Source: Hemicordylus capensis (lineage: Eukaryota; Chordata; Lepidosauria; Squamata; Cordylidae). From it: 64,000 nucleotides of DNA. Position numbers and translations under genes: made by a program. Below are positions 35,659 through 48,985 of this stretch, piece by piece. Under the pieces are notes generated by a model that did no database searches, was not told where the DNA came from, and saw only the letters and a program-made list of their open reading frames with translations. Position 1 is the first letter of the stretch. Each line of letters starts with the position of its first letter. The DNA lies in contig NC_069661.1 of assembly GCF_027244095.1 (NCBI RefSeq), forward strand, positions 151,481,501 through 151,545,500. Direction: 5' to 3'.

Positions 35659-35945
35659 GGAACATAGGAAGCTGCCATGTACTGAGTCAGACCGTTGGTC
35701 TATCTAGCTCAGTATTGTCTTCACAGACTGGCAGCAGCTTCTCCAAGGTCGCAGGCAGGAACCTCTCTCAGCCCTGTCTTGGAGAAGCCAGGGAAGGAAC
35801 TTGGAACCTTCTGCTCTTTCCAGAGCGGCTCCATCTGAGGGGAATAACTTACAGTGCTCACACTTCTAGTCTCCCATTCATATGCAACCAGGGCAGACCC
35901 TGCTTAGCTAGGGGGGACATGTCACGCTTGCTACCGTAAGACCAG
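35659..35945 (-). mobile_element. 5S rRNA-derived SINE, copy 2
   Basis: On the minus strand the head reads CTAGCTAAGCAGGGTCTGCC, CTGGTTGCATATGAATGGG and AGACTAGAAGTG, matching 5S rRNA over AGCTAAGCAGGGTC, CCTGGTT and ATGGGAGAC in the right order and spacing. These are the A box, intermediate element and C box of the 5S type-1 pol III promoter. The middle part has GAGCCGCTCTGGAAAGAGCA, and the 3' end has GACTCAGTACATGGCAGC then TTCCTATGTTCC. Length about 287 bp. Confidence 0.82.
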
Positions 35946-36474
35946 CAAGACCATCTCTGGTATGGATATAAAATAACTTAGGATGAAGCATTAGGGCATG
36001 AATGCATGTGCCACAAAATACAAGCGAAGACTTGAATCTGTCATTCTTAGCTTTGCACTTGGGGGCACTTCTGCAGGCTGAAACAAGTGGTTGATGTGGC
36101 AGAAATTCCAAGTTTTGTTTATATACTTCTTGCAATGACAGGATCTATTCTATACATACCCTGTAATTGCAGACAATTTAGACTTAACATAAAAACATAA
36201 CACCTATTAAATGTGCACCATGGAAGAACTGCCAGTACAGCTGGCTCACAAGCCAGCCAGTTGCTTATTTTCTCCATTCAGTAGCACTTCACACTCTATG
36301 TTCAACTCGTACAAACTGTAGTACGGATTGTATAGGTAACTATGCTCCTACTATGAATATTTGTACACTACTTAGTAATAGCTGTATGATGTGAGACTAG
36401 CCTGACAAAGTTTCATTGGCCCCGTCTTGGAGCATGTGATGGATATTAACCCATCATGAGGATGATCTCCCTAT

Positions 36475-36605
36475 AGCTGGAAAAAAAGATGGCTCCCTGT
36501 CCCAAAAGAGATCACAATCTAAAAAGGAAAAAGAAAAGGAAAAAGACACCAGCAACAGTCACTGGAGAGATGCTATGCTGTGGCTGAACAGGGTCAGTTG
36601 CTCTT
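36475..36605 (-). repeat. R1 family repeat, reverse copy
   Basis: GATGGCTCCCTGTCCCAAAA, GATCACAATCTAAAAAGG and CAGCAACAGTCACTGGAG are the reverse complement of the middle of R1, followed by a longer 5' part than in the other copies. Confidence 0.6.
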
Positions 36606-36624
36606 CCCATGCTACCTGAGAAAT

Positions 36625-36722
36625 ATAAGCAGCAGTTGTTCACATGTTATGCTAAATTCAAGTAGAGGAGTACGCTTCCAATCTGTACTATGGATTTGAG
36701 GGACCTGTACCCAGGTGGTCTT
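36625..36722 (+). repeat. R2 repeat, partial copy 3
   Basis: Shares TTGTTCACATGTTATGCTAA and GATTTGAGGGACCTGTACCC with 23190-23400. Confidence 0.55.
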
Positions 36723-39700
36723 TAGTTTCTGGTGTGTGAAACCTTGGTGGACATATTAAACCATCTTCCCCACAGTTACTCTGCTTCTTCAAGTTGTAGT
36801 GGTACCAATTTTACTGTTCCAAGGCAGTTCTTCTAGATTTCTCTAGACATCTGCTGTTTGGAGTGCCTGTGAATGGTGTGCTTCAGTGAAACAGTTCTTG
36901 CAACAGCTGCCCCATGGTGAAGTCAGATTTTGATGTACCATATCTAACCTCCAATTTGATGTCCTTTCATCAGGCAAACTGAAACAACACTAATGGGAAT
37001 GGACTCAAACCCCTACAAAATGCACTATCAACATTTAACATGTGTTAGTAAGTAAAGCTGTTGGCTGCTTTGGCCAAGTGAATAGCTTCACTGTATTCAG
37101 TACCTTGTGATACAGCCCAGCCTACTACATACTTTCTGAAGGCAAAACTACACCCCATCTTTTATGAACTTGAGGCTGAGATAGGTGGGTGTAAGTAACT
37201 TTTTCTTCAACCCTGTTTAATGTACTATAGTTCTTCACCTACCTACTCTGGGCATTCCTGCTACACTACAGCTAGATCGGCAAGCCTGAATACTATCAAG
37301 GCACTACTTTTTCTGTCTTATGCAAGCAAAAAGTTCAGAAAAGGCCAGTATATCATGCTTACCCATAGCAGAGTCCTCATATTCTATGACATTCAAATGG
37401 ACTTTTGATGTACAAAGCTACCAAATAGTACCATGCTTTGCTTCTTATTACTGCTTCTCTTATTACCCATTTGCTTGGGTTCTCTTCTACTATGTTAGAT
37501 TCACAAAATCTTTTCATGATCTTTTATTTAAAAATTGGGCTGATTCGCATAACCACAGATGGGTAGGAGGGACATCCCGGTTGTGCTCTTGAACTTGTCA
37601 TGTGCAAAAATTTGGAGAGAGGAGGGAGTGCACTAGTTGTGATCTGGTAAGTGGCCAACCCCCATTGTGTACCCAGCACAGTATTCCACACATCTCATAC
37701 TCCTACCCAGAGATCATGGCTACCATACTATATCACATCCCCGTTCCCCTCCCCTCCATTTTTGCTGACACATAAGCAGTTCTCAGGAATATGCATGGGG
37801 CTTGTAGCCTCCTCCCACCCAGTTGTCAGTCATGAGAACAAGCCTACAATGTGCCTATGCCACCACCTTCACCCATTCTCCGTGGGTCAAGTAGCATGGG
37901 TAGCACTTTGATTACATGGAAGCAAGGAATACTTTATCAATCTGCTTGTAAGCTGTAGGACAAGGCTGGAAATTTAGAGCTTAATTCTGGTTACACCACA
38001 GTGGCAGGTGGACTAGAGAAAAATATTGCATTATAAGTTTCAGAATGGCCATTTTACAGAGGTCGTCTACCTGGTTAAAGTAGTTCAGTGTGATAAGTGT
38101 ATAAATACACTGTACAATGAATTAGATTACTCATGTTAGTGACCAGTCATGTGTATTTGTAAAAATATTATAACACTATAAAATTGAGACAATGACTATG
38201 ATTAGAGAGTTAGGCACCACGGTGGTAGATTAAAATATAGACACCACCTCAATTTGTCAAGTGGCCCATGCTCATTTTCAAGAACCATACCGGAATGAAA
38301 ATATCCCTGTACATGTGTCCCAGAATTTCAGTGTTTCTCATGAATGCTTGTACTTACCTGTTCTACTAACCTGGGAAAATTGTTATAAGGGGGTTGTTCC
38401 AATGTTTACATTTACTTCTTTACACAAACATTTGTAGGTTCCCCCCTGGTTGATTCTAGTAATGCGGTTTGTTGTTCCAGCACTTATTATCCACTTTATA
38501 AGCTGTAGAAAACACAAATCCTCAGGATAGTTATTTTCAAGAACTTTATTCTGGCTCTCACAGATGCAAATTAAGTTTAGTGCAGCAAAGATTTCTCACA
38601 GACCACCTGGATCTACCCCAAAGAGCCTCAGGGCATTTGTGGACCAGGTTATGAACCCTTGCTGTAGTACAGAAGACTTGAAAAAATGAGCTAAAGGATA
38701 GGTTTATCAAATTAAGAGTGGATTCCACTATATATGCTTTTAACATCAACAGTAATTGGGGCTCAACAAGCCCCAGGCACCACAGGACAGAGATTTAATA
38801 TTTATCTTATTTGTATACCACCCAAAACTCATATCTCTGGGCAGTTTACAAACTGTAGCGCCCAAACAGAGCTATCTGAAGGGGGCGGGGAGGAGGAGAG
38901 AGCTGGCTGCCCAGGACCTTGCAGTTGCAGCCCAGGCAAAGTTCTGACCAGGTCACTGCCACCACCTCTTCTCCTCCTAGTTCTAGCAACATCTTCATTT
39001 CCAGCCCCCCTTCCTTTTGTTGGGTGGAGGGGACCTTCTACTTCTTCTCCCCAGTAAATCAATCTCCAATGTATTTGTACCCCACCAGTGGCACAGGCAC
39101 CAGCCCAGGCTCTTGCTGGCTGCCCAGTATATGCACTCTTCTTGGGAGGGGCAGCCACTTGCTGCCTGGATAGAGAGGGTGGCAGCAGCAGCAGCGAGGA
39201 AGTGGAGAAGTGTTCCTGCTGCAGTTCTTTCCTACTGCCAGTGCTGCTTTCTAACAGCAGCAGCCTACTGGTCATCCTCTACTTCTGGTCTTGTGTTCCT
39301 CTCAGAATCTGAATACAGATACAGAGCAAGGGAGCTACTAGGCAGTAGCTGACTGCTGTGCAAATTCTCCTCTGTGAAAACAAGGTAAGTGTTTGTGAGA
39401 GAGATATTCCCTCATCTCCACCTTGCAAGGCACCATGTATGAGATTCTCCCACATCCATGCTTGGAAGAGAACGTGCTCATGATAGTCTGATTCTATCTA
39501 GCTTCCAAGCATTTGTGGGCGGGCAGAGGAGAAAGAATTCTGGATTTATGCTATAACAAAATTTGTAATTTCCCCCTCTTTTTTTTTTTTTTTTAACCAG
39601 AAGAGGGCTGTGTAGATCAAGAAATTAGTTGCTTGCTGACATTAATCTGGCCTGTATTTTCTTCTTCCTCTGCTTTATTAAAAATTTACATACCAACTTT

Positions 39701-42083
39701 CAATAAAAAGTTCTCAAAACAGTTCACAAAGCAAAACATAAGAAAACCATGTTTCTTTAGGATAAAAAAGAATCATGGAAGAAAAGTTCTAAGGTACATT
39801 AGACATTAAGTTTTTCTCAACGTTTAAGAAATTGTTTTACATGTAGGTATTCAGTAGGTGGTATAAGATTTATCTGAAGTAAATCTCAGTCATTCATAAG
39901 CTAGGGCTATAAGCATGAAAAATGAATCTGGATTCTAAATTTAGGGTCTAGGTTCTAGATCCAAAGAAGTTTACCAAAGCCTAGTCAAAGTTTTGTATTT
40001 AAATGAACAACAGCTCCAAAATTGTGAGGCATTGTCAACTATTTCTTGTAGGCTATTTTAATCCATATTTAAAATTGTTTCAAAAAGGGTTATGCATGTT
40101 ATATCATTGCTGCAGTTTTTAAATATGCCAACCATGTCACTATAAGGAAAGTGACATACATCCCCACCCCCACACAAACACACTAGAATTTCTTCCTGTA
40201 CTTCAAAAAGCAAATGAGGTCATTTGCCAAAGTCTCAGACTTTATGTATGACTGGACTGGAGAGTTGGATTGCCAAACCTGTAAAGTCAGTTGCTTAGCA
40301 ACTTCGGCCATACTGCAACCAAGTCATATGCAGCTTTAGGACCCATAGAGCCAGGACGTAGCCGTAGCCAAGTAAACAAAGGGCCATTCATAAGCCATGA
40401 CTAATGTGAGGATTATTCTTTGACATCTTCTCCCAAACCACAAGTTCTCTTGCAGTAGCAACTCATTCACATCTGAGAGGGGCAAGAAACATCCAAGCAG
40501 TTACACCTGGGTAGGGAATACCATGAACTAACACACTTGTGGAAGTCTGCTCATCTACAGAGCGCTTCCCTGGATTGTGATCAACAGTTTACACTCCGCT
40601 TAGAAGCCCAAAGTTATTTGTTATCACCGACTCCTCCCCTCCCAAGTTTACATACACGAGAGAACCCTGGGAGTGGTAAGGTGGGTTTACTTGCTCTGAA
40701 GTCCAGTGTGACAAGCTGTTTCTCAAGGATTCCATGCTTACCAAGAGACCTGAGGAAATGTAGAAAGCAGACTTCTGCTCAGATTGAGCTGTGAAGTGTA
40801 TGACCCACACCTGACATGGTTGCATGACCTACACCTCATTTGTCACCAACAATGCATAACCCTCTACTCCTTACAGAGGTTATTGCTGGCCTACTGCACT
40901 ATTTTATTTAGAGTCTTCTTTTCATGCTTTGTTTCTCTGCTTTCCTAGAAGCCCTGAGGCCTGGAAAAAAGGGACAGAGTTCCACTACCAGCTCCCATGC
41001 ATTAACCCCACCCACCACATGCCTATTTCCAGTTGGGCAGCTCAGACAGGCAGGCTGAAGAACGCAGGGGCAAGGCCAACAGGTAAAGATAGAATACTCG
41101 TATAGTATTCTGCCTCTTAATTAAAAAAGCTCACCAGCTGTCAATACTCAAATCATTTGATTTGGCTGTCTGCACATGTTAGTGGAGATGGGGTAGCAGA
41201 TGGATTCTAGTAAAAAGGCAGGCAATTCATAGAAAAACTTGAGAAAGGAGATTGACAAGCAATGTGCATGCATACACATAGATGTCAGCATGCAGAAGGG
41301 CCAGGATATTCGCCCCAACTGAGCTGATGTGAAGGTCTCTTTCTTGCTGCAGCCAGGGAGATACAGAAATCCAGTTGCCAGGGTTCTATTTATAGGAGAT
41401 ATTCACAGGCAGGCAAAGAGAAGACTTTGTTCTCTCCTACAGCAGAGTGTTTTCTACCACAAGTTTGACCCGGCAGATGCTATAATTACACAGACTGCCT
41501 CAGGATAGAGACCAATATCTTCCTAGAGAAAGGAAGAGAGTCAGACCCTTATAATTACTCTTTACTCCCGATCTGCATGTGGGTACTTGAACTTCTGTTG
41601 AGCAATGGTGAAATCAATAGGACAATTTAAAATATTTTTCAATAAAGATTTACTCACACTTGTACGCCACCCACTTCTGAACAGAGTAGGCCTTTGATCA
41701 GTTGTTGACAACATGTGCAGCCCTGCTGTTATGAAATGTTTAGTGTATGTTTTGGTTAAAAGGCCTTGAAAAGCACTTGTCTACTATAGATTGCACTCCT
41801 AGAGTGCTACCAACATGGTACATTAAACATTCTGTTTTGGATCCCTTCCAGTCTACAGGGCAGACACACACACACACAGTTATTTCAAACATAGATGACT
41901 GACCCAAATGAAAGAGATATACGACAAGCATTAGTCTCATATGCCCTTTTGTCTGAGACTCAACACAACTGTTAAAAGCTATTCAATAGAGATATAGTGG
42001 TAAGGCAAACTGAAAAGCCTAATGCAATTCACAAGACAGACTGAGAAGTGGTGAAATCTGTTTAACAGATCAGAAGACAAGCT

Positions 42084-42551
42084 ATAGGTGGGCCTCGTTA
42101 TCCACAGGGTTCCATTCTTGCCCATTTCTGTGGATAATGAAACTGCAGATAATGAGACCTTAAGTCAATGGGCGGGGGGCAAGGTGGGGGTTAGGTTCCT
42201 GGAAAGCAAAGCACAATAAAAAGGCAGAAACTGGAGAAACAACATACCATGCCATACTCTACAGGTGTCCATTTGTCCAGCAATTTACCCCCAAGCCCCC
42301 AACTGTGCTTATTTTCTGTGAAAAATCATGGGGAAGCCCAAAAATAGTTTGGAAAGCACAAAATGCCTCCAATCAGTAAAATGGTGGCCAGAAATGACCT
42401 TGGAGGTCATTTCCTGCCACCTAGCAACTGTGGATAATTGGGCTTTCTCCTGTTTTTTATCAGTGAATAACAAGGCCAGGTGCACATGGCCTGGCTGTAG
42501 ATAGGCAAAACCATGGGTGCTAGGACTGAGGATAACAAGGTCCACCACTGC
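42084..42551. mobile_element. Old Tigger-like (TcMar) DNA transposon remnant
   Basis: The left end TAGGTGGGCCTCGTTATCC is inverted at the right as GGATAACAAGGTCCACCACTG. The repeated 'TGTGGATAAT' and 'GATAATGAGACC' elements and the ends are typical of Tigger-like non-autonomous elements. About 465 bp, no transposase frame, and the TA duplication is not clear. Confidence 0.6.
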
Positions 42552-42920
42552 TACTACTATTGTGTGCCAGTATTCTTCCCAGTCTTATAAAAGTGTCTAG
42601 TTTCACACCAAGACATTCTTCTCTGGCACAATTGTACTCAAAGCCTATGAATGACAAAAACTAAAATTGCTTTGCAGTTACAAGCAGACAGATATGAGAA
42701 ATTTGTGGGGAGGCTCCTGGTTTTCATTATATTGAATGCTATCAGGATAATGGTGAACAAGCTTTTATTTTTAAATTGCAATGTTTCTCAAATTTGGATT
42801 TAATAGTGAGAGAACTTGCTTTATCAAATTAAAACAAATTAAAAAAACAGCTTTGTATTCTGTGGATAAAGGAACACCACATAACTCAGTATCCTAGCAG
42901 CCAGAGAACCACTTCACAAA

Positions 42921-43149
42921 TAAAGGTAAAGTGTGCCGTTGAGTTGGTGTCGACTCCTGGCTACCACAGAGCCCTGTGGTTGTCTTTGGTAGAATGCAGG
43001 AGGGGTTTACCATTGCCTCCTCCTGCACAGTATGAGATGATGCCTTTCAGCATCTTCCTATATCGCTGCTGCCCGATATAGGTACCAGCAGGGATTCAAA
43101 CTGGCAACCTCTGGCTTGCTAATCAAGTCATTTCCCCACTGCGCCATTA
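42921..43149 (-). mobile_element. tRNA-derived SINE (second family), copy 1
   Basis: On the minus strand a tRNA-like head carries box A TGGCGCAGTGGGGAAATGA and box B GGTTGCCAGTTTGAATCCC. The body includes GATGCTGAAAGGCATCATCT and the 3' end is CGGCACACTTTACCTTTA. Distinct from the Sauria SINE. Confidence 0.8.
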
Positions 43150-46100
43150 TATTTACTGTAGCTAAAACCAGTATAGTTGTGCAAGTCAAGAGTGTGAAAG
43201 GAAGAGTTTCCAAGTAACTGGAGCATCACTGTAGACATCTCAAGGAGCCATGTTTTTTCACTGCAGTTAGTATCAGTAATCTCGATTGCTTTTCCCACTC
43301 CCACTGGAACAGAATTCCTACCATGCATAATTTCCTAATAAAGGACTTCCCATGGGAATCAAGAGAACCTTTAAAGCTATCTACTCTCAGACATCACAGG
43401 TTCTCACATCTACTGCAAGTCCTTTCAGATGAAAACCTGAATGTAAAGGATATAAGACAAATATCCTTACCATCCCACTTTGAGTTCAGCTGTAAGCTTC
43501 AGTCTTACATAATGCAAAAGCTAGCTTGACAAGAGTATATCCTTATGATGCTAAATAAAGAAGAACTACTATATTAGATAGAGATCCATCTTCTAGAACT
43601 GATGGCAGTATACTTATTTTATGCCTTTGCAGACTAGGATTCTGCCAGTAAAGAAAGGAATAATGCTAGAATCCCAAAGTTGCAGCTTACATAATGCATT
43701 GTTTTCCCCTGCCAACAATTTGTAGCTGAGCCAAAGAACATGTTTAAAAGCTGCAATTCAATGATTTGATCAAGTCTGTCACAATGGCTACAAGTCCCAG
43801 TTGACTAAATGACCAAACCACAATTAAACATCAATACTTGTACAATTGTTACTTCACATATAACTTTTAAAAGCCCGAGAAACCAACATATTCTAACTAG
43901 TTCTCTGGAGGAAGGAGGTCAGGACTATGCCAGTTGGGGTGCAGTAGTTAAATTTTGAAGCATGGCAAGATGCTCAGAACAGCTATACATACATGCCTGT
44001 CTGAATTCCTTTTCAAAGAGAGCATCTACACTAGATTTGAGTCTAGCTTTGGTCACAGGCCTTGATACACCACCACTTGCGAAGAGCTGACCATTGGTAT
44101 CTATGGTCTGAAGTTTTCCAGACTACTTGTGCCCCTTGTGCACAAGTACTACCTTTAAAACAGTTGCCAATATTGCTGTAGTAGTCAAAAGTATGGAAAG
44201 GGTTCAAGAGTATATATACGCAAGCAACAAGCTCTCTGGAGACCTCTAAAGTAGTAAGTCTTCCTTTCTGTCCCTCCCACATTGTCAAGTGGGCCTCACT
44301 CAATAGCACGAATGCAACAGAAAACTGCCTTCAAAAAAAGAAAGAAAAAGAAGAGAAAGGCCAGTTTAGGTAAGCCAGTTCTACAAAACCCCTAGACTGT
44401 AAGGCACCTATTCAGACTTTTGGATTCCATAGCTTGCTTGAGTTCTACATGCTGCTATGGCAAGGATGCTATTGCTACCCTCCAGTTTGCTTCCCAGTCT
44501 GGGAGTTGAGTGGGATTGAGCATCATCCCTGCAGCCGTATTGCATTTTTAAGGCCCAGAGCAATTACTCTGGGGAATAACTTCTTCCAGATTTTAGATGG
44601 GAGGAAGCTGAGGGTTGCTGTGCTACTATGTTTAAGCTGCTCCAAGTGCTTCAGAAGTGCAGGGCCAAACCGACATGTCCTTGCTACCTTTTGTAGCTCC
44701 TGTACTTCTGAGGCACTTTGAGAGCTCCCTTGGGAGCGGGAAAGAGTCCTGAACAATACAGGTTTTGTTGGCCACAAAGTTTTACTATACCTACCCATGG
44801 TTCAATTGGGCTCATAATGCATTTTCCGCTAAGTTTAACCTGCAAGTTTCCTGATGTTCAAATACACTATGATCCAGTTTACATGTTTGAATGTTGGTGA
44901 TTTTAGTGTAGCTAACTTGACTAACAAGCAGAAGGTTGCCATTCGAATCCCCACTGGTACTATATCAGTCATCAGCAATATAGGAAGATGCTGAAAGGCA
45001 TCATCTCTTACTGCACAGGATAAGGCAATGGTGAACCCCTCCTGTATTCTACCAAAGAAAAACCACAGGCCTCTGTGGGTTCCAGGAGTCAAAATCGAAT
45101 TGACGGCACACTTTACCTTTACCACCCTCCATTTAGCAAATGTGTAGTTACGTGAACAGTTCAAGGATAATTATCTTTTTAAAAATTACAGCTTTTGAAA
45201 TGGCTCTATTTCACAGGTACTGTATCCTCTGTGTTACTGTCAAAAATACATTGTTAGAAATGGAAGATTTTTTTGAGGGGGGGGTGTAGTGGAAGTGTTT
45301 CTGCAGCACAGTTGATTGATAATGCTAATCATTTATTTACTACCAACTCAGCTGCAACAGCTTTATCAATATCCAGACACTTGCCTGATGTGACCAAATG
45401 ACTTGGTTGACCCACATGACCTCTTTCATGTCTTAATTTGAAGTTTAACAGCTTCAAGTTACAAAGCTCCAAATGATAAAATGAAGAGAGGAAAGTTAAA
45501 CACAAACACTGTAGGGAATAACACAAGTCAGGCATCTTAAAGAGGCACAGCAATACACTTTTTTCCCAATCCCCCTGAGCTTATTAGTCCTGACAAAGGT
45601 GTTCCAAAGCCATTACCAAGATGGCCCAGGCCCCAGTGATCACCTATACAACCTCTGTAGGCAGAAACACTCAATCTCTATGGATGCTAACGAACATGCA
45701 AACTTATGTGGGAGTAAACAATCCTTGATACACCAAAATGCTCACATCCTAGGTCACAGAGGCTTTACTAGTTAGTACAGTGCTAAGAAAATGTGCAGCT
45801 CTGATCCATACCAACTGTCAAAAGCCAATCTAGACATGCCTACCAGTGGCTCAGCTAAAAGTCTGAAAATCATAGCCACTGTTTGCTCACAAGCATAATG
45901 ATCAGACTTTGAAGACAGTGCTCATACCTAAAATCTCATCAGCACTCATAAGTTTTTACTACATAAGCCACTTTGAGAACTTTGTTGAGAGCATTATAAA
46001 TAAGTATGCTCCATTTAAGTATGTTAATATCTCAAGGTTTAGAGGTCAGTATTTTGAAAGTATCCACAGCAATGCCAACACATTTTCAAAGCCTTCATCT

Positions 46101-46929
46101 CAGTGACTATGAACATAGTACAGCAACAGTGGCTACATACAAATAGATATCAAAAACATGTCGTTAAGTTCAGAGGGTTTTTTTTTACAGTAAGTACAAT
46201 GCATTCTTCACTTTAATAGCTATTACATTTAACTATCATGAACTATAACTAAGCACCACTAAATTATGCTAGATTGGTGAACTAGGATATAGACTTGTAA
46301 AAGGATTTTATCCTGTATTATTTCGGAGAGGTTTGGAGAATTATTCTACCTATTCTATTAAATGTCTTGGAGAATAATATTTTACAAGTCTAAAATGTAC
46401 ACTGAATTCTTCTAGTCACCTTATGAAGAGGCACTAGTTCAAATTCTGTAGTATGATGCTTTATACAAAAATAAAGCTTTTTGTAACCAACCTCTGGGTC
46501 CTTACACCATCCTCCTTGCACCTAGAACCTATTAGGAACAGAGAATTCCCCTATAATAGGGGTTAGTATCTACCAGTCTCTGCTAGGCTGGCCTATATAC
46601 ACAGGCAAATACTAAAATACAACTAAGATTTCAATGAATAGCTTTCTCCCCTCCTATCCAATACAAAGCCAATAATTTGTTATTCTCTTCCATAACTAGC
46701 TGGTAATTTAGGCGGCCACAAGGTGCATTTTTGTTCACATAGTAATCTTCACTGAGCTCTTTTTGGTCCCCCAATAACTCAAATTTAAGAAGATTCATGC
46801 AGCATGAGATTTTTTGTTTAGCCAGGAGGAAGCTCTATTGAGCTCATACCAAGCATACACTGGATCGTGGCCTTAATCCTACACAAGCCAGGATATGTGG
46901 ACTGGAGTTCACTCCAGCACACAGCTCTC
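43150..46929. other. Repeat-poor unassigned sequence
   Basis: AT-rich and largely unique apart from the SINE at 44911-45121. It could be intronic to a minus-strand transcript starting in the 47-kb CpG island, but I saw no convincing exon. Confidence 0.4.
44911..45121 (+). mobile_element. tRNA-derived SINE (second family), copy 2
   Basis: Plus-strand match to 42921-43149: GAAGGTTGCCATTCGAATCC (box B), GATGCTGAAAGGCATCATCT, and the end GACGGCACACTTTACCTTTA. The box A end is truncated or diverged. Confidence 0.8.
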
Positions 46930-48560
46930 CCCCATGGGTGTCACGAGTCAGGGACTCGCCTTCCCCTCCCCCGCCCCACTAGTGGTGGAAAAAGGAACGA
47001 GAACTTTCCCTCGCAGAAGCCAGTTTTTATGCAGATGTAGGAGGAGGAGGAGGGGAAGAGGAAGGCGGGGGGTGGGGGGGAAGTCCTAGGCCACCTACGC
47101 CCTTCAGTTAGGGAAGGGAGGGACTGAAGATAAACGAAACGCTTCCCTAAACAGCTGCTGTACACTAACAGGCTGGGGAGAGGGCGGGCCGGTGTGAAGA
47201 GCGACGAAAGGAACCAACGCGGCAAATGTTCCAACCGCACCGACGGGACTCTCCCCGGCAAACACTCAACAGCCATCGACACAGGCACCGCCTCCTCTTC
47301 CTGAGCCAGCTTGGTGCGCCGCCAAGCCCCACACAAGAATGCAATACGGTCACATGACCTCCGGCGGACGTGCAGCTCCCTTCCCTCTCCAGGGAGACCT
47401 TGCGCCATCTTGAATTGACGCAGTTATAGCTACCAAGAAAACCTTGCTGTATACAGGTCTTCCTCCGCGTCCCTCTAAGAGAAAGGAAGTTGAGGAGAAT
47501 CAGGTTGCCCGAGACTCTTTCCCACGCCGCTCTAAACCGTCTTTTCCAGCCGTGCCCTTTTCTCACCCCGGTCCTGGTATCATGGCGCTCGTTTTCTCCT
47601 TTTGCGCCAGCCACCCCCAACAGCTCCCCAGCCCTACCCAACAGATGCGTCTGCCCCTACTGCAGGATGATGTCAGCGTTAGCCAATCAGGGCGTGCCTC
47701 CGTGGCTGAGCTAAAGAGCTGATTGGCTCACGCTCCTCCCTCCTCTCCACCTCCTCCTGACTCAGTGTCTTCTCCGCGGTTCGCTGCGGAGAAACGGCCA
47801 AGGCGGGGAGGGGGAGGGGGGGAAAGGGCAGGAGGAGAGGGAGGGGGAGAAACCTACAACACGACAATCACCAACCGCACCGAGACGGCAGTCGCCATTT
47901 CGTACTACAACAGGCAGAACACCAAGCGGAGCAGCCCAACAAAGCGTCCTATGAAGAAAGCGGGCAGGGGGGAGTAGAAAGAGACAGAAACACGCACGGG
48001 GATTAGACAAGGGGTATAAAAAATAATAAAATATGCACACACTCCACCATGATCACAAAACATTTAATCACCCTCCCTTTCTCACCCCTCAGTGCCCCAT
48101 TACAGACGCCTTCTCTGGGTCCAGTCGGGCAGCAGACAAGAGCCTTTTCCGCCTCAGCTTCTTTCTTCTATGGCAGCACCGCGAGGCCCCACGGACTCTC
48201 TTTGTGCCCAAGCAAGGCGTGTTGGGGAATGAGCTATTCTAGACTGCCTCTAACTTCCTTCTTCTGCCACTCGATTGTCTCGGCTCCATCAAGGCAGGGT
48301 AAGAGCTGCCAGCCCAGCTTTTATCTGGTGCCCCGAGTTTGCGCACTGAAGGAGGCTCACTCAGCCCCTGGTGGGCGTCGAATGAAACCCCAGCCTGCCT
48401 CCCCTCCCTCACTCCACTCAGCCAGCTCTTGCTGGAGGGGCTGGAGCCAGGCGGCCGGCAATCTAGGTCGCGGTTTAGGCAAAAGTAGAAGCGAGCAAGG
48501 GAGCGAAGAGGAGACGACGGACGCGAGGAGAAAAACCTGCTTCGTATTAGCAGAAAGTGG
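46930..48560. promoter_or_regulatory. CpG island with divergent promoter elements
   Basis: CpG- and GC-rich block in AT-rich surroundings. AGCCAATCAG (47681-47690) and the inverted GATTGGCTCA (47721-47730) are two CCAAT/NF-Y boxes in opposite orientation. TGACTCAG (47758-47765) is AP-1-like. The minus strand carries CAAGATGGCGC (47402-47412), a YY1-type element whose orientation usually follows transcription, and a weaker AAATGGCGAC (47891-47900). A minus-strand GT donor context (CCGGG|GTGAGA) occurs near 47576. This fits a bidirectional promoter with at least a minus-strand transcript. No TATA box was seen. The gene is not identifiable. Confidence 0.65.
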
Positions 48561-48900
48561 GCCGAGCTTGTCACATAGCATTGTTGCTTCTAACTGGTCC
48601 AGAGATGAGCTGAACTGACATTCGTTTTCCTCACATACGTGTAATGTGTCATGCACAAAATGGAAAGCGCTCTACCCTTTACGCTCAATTTGATCGGGGA
48701 CGAATATGTTTCTCTGGGAGAGGTGTTCCAAAGTCTCTGGGAAAGAAATTCACGTTTGAGAAAGTGAATCTGGAGTATCCCCTAAGTTCACACCTGTATA
48801 GATATCGCCTATCCACGAGTGAAAAGGAAGACTCCCTTCCTTAATCATTGCAAGCATTCGGCTGGAATACTTACTAACTGCATTTGTTTACTAGAAAATA

Positions 48901-48985
48901 AAGCCAGTCGAACTCAGTGGGGCTGACTTCTGAGTAAACCCACGGACACCGCAATTCTATTCAGGTTCACTCATAAGTAAACCAT
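48901..48985. repeat. R3 interspersed repeat fragment
   Basis: GAACTCAGTGGGGCTGACTT then CTGAGTAAACCC is the recurrent R3 pattern. Confidence 0.5.

Larger units (their letters stand above)
35946..42083. other. Repeat-poor unassigned sequence
   Basis: Only small pieces are recognised: R1 reverse copy (36475-36605), R2 copy 3 (36625-36722), a LINE tail (38790-38875) and a GC-richer block at about 38870-39350 with a CAGCAGCAGCAGCGAG run. No coding exon or canonical splice pair was recognised. Confidence 0.45.

Noticed and set aside
35820-35945. 5S rRNA gene on the minus strand
   Set aside because: Only part of 5S is present, diverged, fused to a SINE body and present twice with the same fusion.
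46941-47408. 155-codon minus-strand frame whose ATG lies in the YY1 motif
   Set aside because: The ATG is part of the CAAGATGGCGC promoter motif, the frame shows no domain, and no good donor follows it. It is more likely promoter or 5'-UTR sequence.
47723-47977. 84-codon plus frame in the divergent promoter region
   Set aside because: Glycine/arginine-rich by composition; no homologue recognised and no donor at its end.
48049-48618. 189-codon plus-strand open frame in the CpG island
   Set aside because: GC-rich, stop-poor composition with no recognisable domain and overlapping frames on the opposite strand; no splice or start context supports coding.
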